From Globobulimina sp. (lineage: Eukaryota; Foraminifera; Rotaliida): DNA of 5,391 nucleotides. The DNA lies in the NCBI GenBank assembly GCA_003354225.1, contig PIVH01000598.1, positions 1-5,391 on the forward strand. The letters are read 5' to 3'. The position numbers and the translations under genes are program-made. Of the stretch, positions 1 through 5,391 are shown piece after piece. How positions within the stretch are numbered: position 1 is the stretch's first letter; the number at the start of each line of letters is the position of its first letter. The notes beneath the pieces were generated by a model. The model ran no database searches, was not told the DNA's origin, and worked only from the letters and a program-made list of their open reading frames with translations.

Positions 1-1
1 T

Positions 2-602
2 GCTCGTCGTATTTCTGGTGCTACGACAGATCCTGCGACTCGCTTTGATGTAAATCCATTTGTGTGGATTATTGGCTGTATCAGTTAAGTTATACAGTAT
101 TTTATAAAACAATGCAAGAATACATAAGTTCAATTGCAGATATTGCACGCAACACAATTATAGTTGTGTTTTGACGCAGAATCGCATCTGAACTTTATGT
201 TTAACTCTGAATACGATTATAAATTATGTTTTGTGTTGTTTGTAATAACGTTTAGTTGGTGGGTTGTTGGTGCTGTTTATGCAAATTTCATCATGTATTA
301 CAAGCAAAAAAATACAAGGATTAGTTATTGTATTTGCATTTTTGTATTGTTTCGTGGTTGAAATTGGTTTACCTGTTTTGGAAATTTATTGCAAATATCC
401 ACCGTATCTGATTAAATCCCCACGTGATACGCCATATAATGTAACACAGTTAGTATGGGAGATTAATTATATATTCTTCCAACCATTATTTGTTAGGATA
501 ATTTCACAAGCCTTTATTTTTCGTGAAATGTGCCGTTATTATTCATTGATAAAAGAACAAAATTCATTGGCAGAACAGTTGTTTTTCGGAAAATATGCTT
601 GA
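2..602 (+). CDS. Multi-pass membrane protein, C-terminal part, with a frame disruption
   Basis: I do not recognise this family. The gene is cut by the left edge. Exon 2-83 is open from base 2 and joins 180-602 through an inferred GTTAAG...GCAG intron that keeps the frame (split AAA codon). The stop is TGA at 600-602. The downstream part has a hydrophobic segment around 215-297 (rich in F, V, W), a second around 318-390 (ending in VLEIYC) and a less clear third around 465-530 (INYIFFQPLFVRII). Between the last two lies a hydrophilic stretch with an N-glycosylation sequon (NVT). The tail is polar. The first and second hydrophobic segments are in different frames: reading across the seven A at 306-312 needs one base fewer (or a +1 shift) to give one continuous protein. 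This could be a sequencing indel, a real mutation or recoding. A receptor or transporter-like role is possible but unsupported. Confidence 0.55.
84..179 (+). other. Inferred intron of the first gene (96 bp)
   Basis: Donor GTTAAG at 84-89 and acceptor GACGCAG ending at 179. Splicing joins ATC-A to AA-TCG and preserves an open frame across both exons, whereas unspliced reading meets TAA at 86-88. The same GTTAAG donor occurs twice in the neighbouring lectin gene, which supports the call. There is no transcript evidence. Confidence 0.55.
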
Positions 603-1015
603 AAATGCAATGACGTTTTTCATTGATTGATTGTATATTTAATTATAAGTACATTTTGTTTTCAAATATATACACAAAAATGCGATACGTTTGTAAATAT
701 ACGGAAAGATACATACAACCAAATTTGTACATGTTTATAGTCTCAAATGTAAAATCTTAATTGATCCCAAAACGTGATTCTTGCATTACTGTTTACAGGT
801 TGAGAATAATCCATAAAATTATATGATTATGAATAGAAATATTTACAGCTACAATATTTACAGTAAGCAATTATGCACCATGCAAAATAACAATATGACT
901 GTTTTCTCCAATGATCATAGCAAAAAAAACAAAAAAACAAAAAATATCAATATTTTGATCATACTATATATACTATTTTATTTTATTTTTTATTGCAAAA
1001 TCGCCTGTTGTTTTT

Positions 1016-1104
1016 GAGATTGCTTTTAAACTAAGATAGCATATGCTTATGTTACATAGATGTTTCGTATGTAAACCGCTATCGTAGTTTAAAAATCCAA
1101 TCTC
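1016..1104. repeat. Long imperfect hairpin (inverted repeat)
   Basis: Left arm 1016-1040 (GAGATTG, CTTTTAAACTAAGATAGC) pairs with right arm 1078-1104. The stem reads as 7 bp (GAGATTG/CAATCTC), a small 1x3 internal loop, 10 bp (TTTTAAACTA/TAGTTTAAAA), one mismatch and 6 bp (GATAGC/GCTATC), around a loop of 37 bases. That is about 23 paired bases in an 89-base unit. It could be a hairpin RNA precursor, a small inverted-repeat transposon remnant or a structure in the lectin upstream region. I see no clear target-site duplication. Confidence 0.7.
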
Positions 1105-1229
1105 GGCTAGAAGTGACTGTAAAAGTGACATGGTCTAACATGTTATGTTAGCTAACTTAATTGGTTTTAGTCAATTTATCTTACATATTGAAGTTTTCTT
1201 GAAGTGAGCAAAAAAAAACCTTCTCTCAG

Positions 1230-1287
1230 ACTCGAAGCCAACACCACCAAAACAAATCATACTCGAAGCTATTAAAGAATCATACTC
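1230..1287 (+). repeat. Short direct repeats upstream of the lectin start
   Basis: ACTCGAAGC occurs at 1230-1238 and 1261-1269. AATCATACTC occurs at 1255-1264 and 1278-1287. They lie 20 to 80 bases before the ATG, so they sit in the 5' UTR or core promoter. They could be transcription-factor sites or only a local duplication. Confidence 0.5.
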
Positions 1288-1307
1288 TTATTACCTGACC
1301 TGCCATC

Positions 1308-2457
1308 ATGAAATTAGTACTGTTTGCTTGCCTTATTGGAATTATGTTCGCTGCAAAGCTCCCCGCTGGACCACATACGAAAGTTGGTTCTTCTTTTGTA
1401 TATGTTGAAATTCTTATGGGTTGGGATGACGCACAAGCATATTGTGCTAATGTCTTTGGTAAGTTGATAATGTTGATTTGTATTTATTTACAAAACAAAC
1501 TGTGAAAACATATACATGTACATATACAAAACAAACAGGTACCTCATTAGCAACGGTTGACAGCAGAAAAGACGTCAAATTGGTGACGCCCGTTTGTGAC
1601 CCTCCGAAGGACCCAAATGATGGTAAGAGTTGTCCATCTGACCAAGATATAACTCGCTTTGGCAACGCATTCAATTGTGGATGTTGGATTGGATTATTTC
1701 GAGAAAGTGGCACCCGATCTGGCGAAAATGGGCCGTGGCAATGGGCCGATGGTGTGACAGAATATGAGTATACCAATTGGGGAACGGGCAGTGTACGAAC
1801 TGATCCGCAACCTGACAACATAGACGGTGTTGAATATTGTGTATCACTTCAGAAAGATTTTGAGGGGCAACCGGATGGATCGTGGAATGATGTTAAGTAA
1901 AATACAAATATTTCTAGTTTGGATGATATTTGGCAACGATAAAAACACAAACGAACTTGGCAAACGTCCTAAAATATCATCCAAATTGTCAAAATTTATA
2001 TATATATTTATATTTATATAGAGGCCTTGTGATGGAGTATCCGGTGACCATATGAGTCAATATTTTTTTTGTAATGCAGAAGTTCCAGTTACTACTACCA
2101 CCACAATTGCACCAATCGCACCAATTGATTCTTCAGATTCTTCAGGTGCTGGTTCTGCTTCTTCTGATGATTTTGAGTTAAGTTTTTTTAAAGTTTAATT
2201 TTTTTGAGCATTGTTTTTCATTTGTTTCCAGGTTGGTGTTTGCCGGTGAATCTGTGGCAGATAATCAAGATGGAGCATTAAATGACAATCCCAATGAAGC
2301 TGTGATCTCAATCAGTTTCGATGAAGCAACAAAGATACAATTTGTAGTGTTTTTTGTTGTAATGCTGATATTTACAAATGTGTTATTCTGGTGTTATAAA
2401 TACAAATCTGCGAAAGGTACGGAAGTTGATCCAGTATCGTTTACTCATAAGGTTTAA
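1308..2457 (+). CDS. Type I membrane C-type lectin, four exons
   Basis: Exons 1308-1458, 1539-1891, 2022-2176 and 2232-2457 join in frame to 294 residues. ATG 1308 has A at -3 and opens a signal peptide (1-16, hydrophobic, ending FAA). The C-type lectin-like domain spans about 22-186: WDDAQAYC (39-46), SLATV, WIGL (100-103), WQWADG, YTNW (128-131), QPD (141-143), E149, C151, WND (166-168), C171 and C185. The two canonical disulphide pairs (46-185, 151-171) and the five calcium/sugar ligands of site 2 (Q, D, E, N, D) are present. QPD in this family usually favours galactose or GalNAc over mannose. Four further cysteines (70, 82, 97, 99) may form extra bonds. Then come a Thr-run stalk with Pro (189-203), a Ser/Asp-rich stretch, one membrane helix (about 257-274) and a 20-residue tail beginning YKYK. 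The role is probably cell-surface binding of glycans, prey or microbes; the ligand is unknown. Confidence 0.9.
1459..1538 (+). other. Lectin intron 1 (80 bp)
   Basis: Consensus donor GTAAGT (1459-1464) and acceptor AAACAG (ending 1538), phase 1. Splicing joins the YCANVF segment to GTSLATV, the expected continuity of a C-type lectin domain. The 12-mer TACAAAACAAAC occurs twice (1489-1500 and 1525-1536), the second copy forming the acceptor tract. Confidence 0.88.
1892..2021 (+). other. Lectin intron 2 (130 bp)
   Basis: Donor GTTAAG (1892-1897) and acceptor TATATAG (ending 2021), phase 0. Splicing gives WND followed by RPC, the canonical WNDxxC join of C-type lectin domains, which fixes both sites. 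Using the GTAAAA a few bases downstream would add bases and break that motif. Unspliced reading ends after two codons (GTT AAG TAA). Confidence 0.87.
2177..2231 (+). other. Lectin intron 3 (55 bp)
   Basis: Donor GTTAAG (2177-2182), T-rich body and acceptor TTTCCAG (ending 2231), phase 2 (GA|G). It separates the exon for the stalk from the exon for the membrane helix. If kept, the frame ends at TAA 2196-2198 and the product would have a complete lectin domain without a membrane anchor. Confidence 0.8.
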
Positions 2458-2654
2458 ATAATTTAATATGTTTAAATAATTACGTTTAAATTAGTAATTT
2501 TTTCATTATACTTTTTTTTTTATAAATTTATTAATTTTTATTTATGTTTATTCTTAATTAACTTTTTTTCATTGTGGTTCTGATTGCATATGTTTTTAAT
2601 TTATGTGACTGATTTATTTTTTTCCCTCTCTCAGCCTTGAGATTTGTGTTAATT

Positions 2655-2906
2655 CGAATCCGATCCGGATCCGATATGTGATCTGAAATTAAAGTCTAGC
2701 AACAACACTTTATTAATATTCAGCAACAACAATATCTGAATACCAATATGCAATTAAACAGATACACCGCACATTTTCCAATATCATACTTTCATTCCAT
2801 ACTTTTCCAACAAGAAAAACACATATTCTCTGGGTGTTGTTGCTGGATATCAATAACTTAGATTCGAACATATTTAATTCAGATTACATATCGTTTTCAG
2901 GATTCG
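2655..2906. repeat. Diverged inverted repeat, arms about 50-70 bp
   Basis: Left arm about 2655-2708 and right arm about 2834-2906 in opposite orientation. The best shared block is CGATATGTGATCTGAA (2672-2687), which matches the reverse complement of 2878-2893 at 15 of 16 bases. CGAATCC flanks it on the outside in both arms, ATTAAA on the inside, and AGCAACAACAC (2698-2708) recurs reverse-complemented at 2834-2844. The arms carry small indels. This looks like an old fold-back or MITE-like element, or an inverted duplication. Confidence 0.5.
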
Positions 2907-3164
2907 GACACTTGTCATATTATATATTAATCCAGACTCAAATTACAGTGAAGTTTTTCTTCAAAACACTTACTTTGGAAAGCGTTTGGAGCACTGACTT
3001 GTTAAAAAATTCCAGGTTTTTCTAAATATCAAGTGTCATCATCTGGAAATTTCAAGAACAAAAAATTTCAATTATGACAGAATGAGAAAATTGATGATCG
3101 AACGCGAAATGATGATTATACAATACCAATATCTGTAAAACGACGCTTTAATTTTTGACAATTT

Positions 3165-3170
3165 TTTATT
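3165..3170 (-). terminator. Polyadenylation signal of the alpha-mannosidase gene
   Basis: AATAAA on the minus strand about 35 bases after the TAA stop, in an A/T-rich context. Position and sequence fit a eukaryotic poly(A) signal. The cleavage site cannot be placed. Confidence 0.55.
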
Positions 3171-3204
3171 TAGAATTATAAACTGTGTATAACTGAATAT
3201 ACTA

Positions 3205-5391
3205 TTATTGGGAAATTGGTATGGCGTTAATGACAAATGTCTTTATGTCTCTCGGTGATAAATTAATAATCGAGCTCTGATCCTTTTCTTTTTGCCTCGT
3301 TTTTCGTTTCTCCTCGCTATATTTATCCCTTATTCTACGAATATCCCCATCAAAATCTTTAACATTCCATGCTAATCTATGCATATTGGTTAATGGCACA
3401 GTGGCAAACAAATTCATTTCTGTTTGGTTCCAAACCCTCAATATCGAGGCATCCAATATATTCGCTAAATCAATAGTAACATTTGTGGCTAAATTAGATT
3501 CGCCATTTTCAAACATATTTTGAATTTGCAACACAATGTCAGAATTATTGCCATTTCCACTGTAAACATATCTTAATTGTTGCAAAAATATTTGAGGCGG
3601 TAATCCTGAGTCAATTAATGAAGGATTTATTGCAGACCATGATGTATTATAATTGTCAGTCCATGATTTGATGGAATCAGTTAAACCAAAAAAGAATGAA
3701 TGTTGAAATTGTTGAATTTGATAATATCTTCGATTAAAATAAGCAGTATTTTCATAATTATCCATTATTATCATAATTTGTGGCTCGCTATGAGAGCTTG
3801 TATTTAATACTTCATTTATTGCCGGCTGGTTTGCAGTACATCTTCTTTGTAACATTATTTCATACTGACCATTAATTATATTATTACCGCCACCAAACCC
3901 AACACCATGTGCCTGATTAACAATGGTTGAGAACCTAACACCTGATGGATCCTGCAAATATGTAGCACCTGCGGATGGATAATAATTACCAGAAATACGT
4001 TCATCAGTATATGCGTCATATTCTCTTTTAATATATTCCAACCCTGCTTGATTTGTATAAAATGAATTCTCAGAATTAAATTCTGTGCTAAACCTGTGCA
4101 GTGTGCAAATACGTGCGCTCAGATGCAGTATGGTTTAAAATGTATACCATACTATACCTGGTTACTAATTCCGCTGCTTGGTCAATTGGACCAATATGAA
4201 TTCGATTATCAATAAATTTTAAATCATCATCGTCCACATTAAACACTCTGAACGTTTGAGAATAACCATCTCGGGATGTTTGTTGAATTTCATCCATCAA
4301 AGGTCCAGAAACCAACACATTTTGAATACTTTTGTCATCACTCACTGCTGATTCCAGTGTTTTTCGTTCGAACGCAATATACGAGATTTGTAATTCAACC
4401 ACTTCATTTTGTTTAGAATACGGAAAGACATTCAACATAAAATGCTTCCAATCACTTAAAAATGTTGTCGTTGCAAAATATCCAACATCGGTGTTTGCAT
4501 TTATATTTGGTGATATTTGGTATACCCCCATTATAATTACAGGTTCGTGCACAACAAAATCATTGTATGGATCATCAACATTAAGTTTATCATATGCAGC
4601 ATATGAGATGTTATATTGTTGAGTGCCCGAAGAATCCGCTGGGATTGTAATAATAACCTCGCCTTGAATTATTGTTGGAGAATATTGGAAATTATTAGGA
4701 TTATAAGCAATGTAATCAATATAAATATCACCAGTCCAAGTTTCATTTTTATCAACCCGTTGAATCCAAACTGTTGCGCCTGATGTTGTGTGCTGTGCAA
4801 TAGTTACTGCATAATGCGATCCATCGCAGTTATTTGTTGATCGTACCGATACCAAAACAACTGGTGCTGCAATAAATGCTGCACCATCAAATCTTACAAG
4901 TACCTGTTTGTATGATACAGATTGCGGAGCGGTTACTTTCACAGATCCAGTTTTCTGACCACTAACGAAAGCACCATACGATGGGTTATTATTATCAAAC
5001 ACAAAATAATCCAAAACTGGCTGTTCATTGAAACTAAACAAGTCTGCTCTGAATAACTGAACATTAAAGGATGAATTCGTGATATTTAAATCACAAATAG
5101 TTGTCGTATATGCATTCATATAATTATTATCCGCAGCATTGCTTGAATGAGCTTGCACTAAAATACCTGGATTCGCATTTGGTGCCAATGGTTGTCTGAA
5201 AGCATTGGACCAGTAAAACATTGGATTATTACTCTTTCTTTCTAGCAATATTCTATTATCCGTAGCTGGTCTGAATATATATTGTTGTGATCCTCCCCAT
5301 CCATCAGATACATTGCCACCACTCGGCACATATTGCCTGAACTGATTATCGATGTTAAATTGTTGACCGAGTCCATTGTTTGTAATTGATG
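3205..5391 (-). CDS. GH38 alpha-mannosidase, C-terminal part, with inserted lectin modules
   Basis: Partial: exons 5391-4158 and 4093-3205 give 706 residues, open to the right edge; the start and the catalytic zinc domain lie outside. Family segments in order are YIFRP (5311-5297), GPL-DEIQ (about 4306-4283), HIGPI, ELVTR joined over the intron to F, then FYTNQ-GLEYIKR (about 4059-4024), SGNYYP (3993-3976), EIMLQRR (3861-3841) and, near the end, NLSPRDIKTF. These match the C-terminal beta domains of class II alpha-mannosidases, which trim alpha-linked mannose from N-glycans in lysosome, Golgi or outside the cell. Many N-glycosylation sequons (NIT, NSS, NET, NIS, NTS, NVT, NQT) fit a lumenal or secreted enzyme. 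Most relatives have HRR where this has QRR. About 300 residues between YIFRP and GPL are extra and resemble three H-type lectin modules. The gene is convergent with the lectin gene. Activity cannot be judged without the catalytic domain. Confidence 0.92.
4094..4157 (-). other. Alpha-mannosidase intron (64 bp)
   Basis: On the minus strand the donor is GTATAG (from 4157) and the acceptor TGCACAG (to 4094). Splicing AG|G gives ELVTR-FSTEF, then FYTNQ-GLEY, restoring the family's continuous segment. Unspliced reading runs through 22 unrelated codons and stops at TAG (4090-4088). Both sites are fixed by homology and frame. Confidence 0.88.
4364..4666 (-). other. H-type lectin-like module 3
   Basis: GEVIITIP opens it, followed by YNISYAAYDKL, EPVIIMGVYQI, VGYFATTTFLSDWKHFMLNV and the closing strand LQISYIAFER. 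The closing strand is nearly the same as in module 2 (YIA followed by Y/F). The module is followed within about 20 residues by the GPL segment, where the normal mannosidase sequence resumes. Confidence 0.6.
4700..4972 (-). other. H-type lectin-like module 2
   Basis: This is the best match of the three. GQKTGSVKV opens it, followed by YKQVLVRFDGAAF, APVVLVSVRS, YAVTIAQHTTSGATVWIQR and the closing strand IYIDYIAYNP. In H-type lectins (such as the snail agglutinin and discoidin C-terminal domains) the pattern is SG at the start, F-x-x-x-F then P-x-V, an N/H-x-T-x-x-G-F/A strand and a final W/Y-I-A strand. These bind GalNAc or galactose, usually as trimers. The sugar-contact residues cannot be assigned by eye. 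Confidence 0.65.
4991..5242 (-). other. H-type lectin-like module 1 (most diverged)
   Basis: Encoded region within the mannosidase insert. Its landmarks are F-x-P spacing before PGILVQAHSS, then ICDLNITNSSFNVQLFR and the closing strand VLDYFVF. This follows the H-type lectin order: a hydrophobic strand after Pro, a polar stretch, a strand with N-x-T then F, and a final aromatic strand. Its similarity to modules 2 and 3 is clearest in the closing strand. It is the weakest of the three assignments. Confidence 0.5.

Larger units (their letters stand above)
603..1307. other. Intergenic region, about 700 bp
   Basis: AT-rich spacer between the membrane-protein gene and the lectin gene, which point the same way. 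It must hold the 3' UTR of the first and the promoter and 5' UTR of the second. I see no AATAAA just after the first gene and no convincing TATA box. It contains A-rich low-complexity sequence at about 921-950, a strong hairpin at 1016-1104, a 7-bp perfect inverted repeat (CTAACAT / ATGTTAG, 1135-1151) and short direct repeats at 1230-1287. A 64-codon open frame at 823-1017 is low-complexity and looks accidental. Confidence 0.7.
2458..3204. other. Intergenic region between convergent genes
   Basis: Very AT-rich, with T-runs after the lectin stop. It should hold the 3' UTRs of the lectin (+) and the alpha-mannosidase (-). An ATTAAA at 2688-2693 is a possible but weak polyadenylation signal for the lectin. 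A diverged inverted repeat occupies 2655-2906. The open frame at 2834-3025 (+) shows no recognisable protein features. I see no RNA gene. Confidence 0.7.

Noticed and set aside
608-625. Hairpin CAATGA/TCATTG with T-run as a bacterial-type terminator
   Set aside because: Only six pairs, the T-run is inside the loop, and the genes are eukaryotic.
823-1017. 64-codon open frame on the plus strand
   Set aside because: Rich in Asn, Lys, Ile and Tyr as expected from AT-rich DNA, includes an A-run, has no homology I recognise and abuts a hairpin.
1447-1821. 124-codon open frame on the minus strand
   Set aside because: Antisense to lectin exons 1 and 2 and crosses an intron; the plus-strand frame has clear domain motifs.
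1827-2021. 64-codon plus-strand open frame overlapping lectin exon 2 and intron 2
   Set aside because: Out of frame with the lectin and mostly intron sequence of low complexity.
2445-2454. PDZ-binding C-terminus on the lectin
   Set aside because: The last residues THKV lack Ser/Thr or a hydrophobic residue at the -2 position.
2655-2678. ATCCG repeats and GATCCGGATC palindrome as an operator
   Set aside because: Short, located after the lectin stop and before no gene; better explained as part of the diverged inverted repeat.
2834-3025. 63-codon plus-strand open frame
   Set aside because: Overlaps an inverted-repeat arm, no protein features, probably 3' flanking DNA.
4042-4140. Treating the two minus-strand open frames as two separate genes
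   Set aside because: A 64-bp intron restores a continuous GH38 segment (ELVTR-F then FYTNQ-GLEY), so they are exons of one gene.
4332-4622. 96-codon plus-strand open frame
   Set aside because: Shadow of the mannosidase exon, which encodes the third lectin-like module on the other strand.
1-5391. Prokaryotic, phage or CRISPR content
   Set aside because: No operon structure, spaced repeats or prokaryotic gene families; introns and domain types are eukaryotic.

Overview
The window reads as nuclear DNA of a eukaryote. It is AT-rich, its genes are split by short GT-AG introns (55 to 130 bp), and it encodes lectin and glycosidase folds typical of the secretory pathway. I cannot name the organism. 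A single-pass membrane C-type lectin, a GH38 alpha-mannosidase carrying H-type lectin-like modules, and compact introns would fit a holozoan protist (for example a choanoflagellate relative), a small invertebrate or an amoebozoan. That placement is inference only.

Layout. Positions 2-602 (+) hold the 3' end of an unrecognised multi-pass membrane protein. It has one inferred intron and an apparent one-base frame disruption in a run of seven A. Positions 603-1307 are non-coding and contain a strong imperfect hairpin (1016-1104) and short repeats just before the next gene. Positions 1308-2457 (+) hold a complete four-exon gene for a 294-residue type I membrane C-type lectin, with signal peptide, a calcium-type sugar-binding domain with a QPD motif, a Thr/Ser/Pro-containing stalk, one membrane helix and a short tail. 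Positions 2458-3204 are AT-rich and non-coding between two convergent genes and contain a diverged inverted repeat. Positions 5391-3205 (-) hold the 3' part of a GH38 alpha-mannosidase gene whose start and catalytic domain lie beyond the right edge.

The most notable feature is inside the alpha-mannosidase. Between its YIFRP segment and its GPL segment, which are close together in ordinary family members, about 300 extra residues are inserted. The insert reads as three tandem H-type lectin-like beta-sandwich modules. The enzyme therefore seems to carry internal sugar-binding domains. Next to it, tail to tail, is a surface C-type lectin with a galactose-type motif, so two of the three genes concern glycan recognition or processing. 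Whether they work together cannot be shown from sequence. A second theme is splicing: three of the five introns I infer use the donor GTTAAG rather than GTAAGT.
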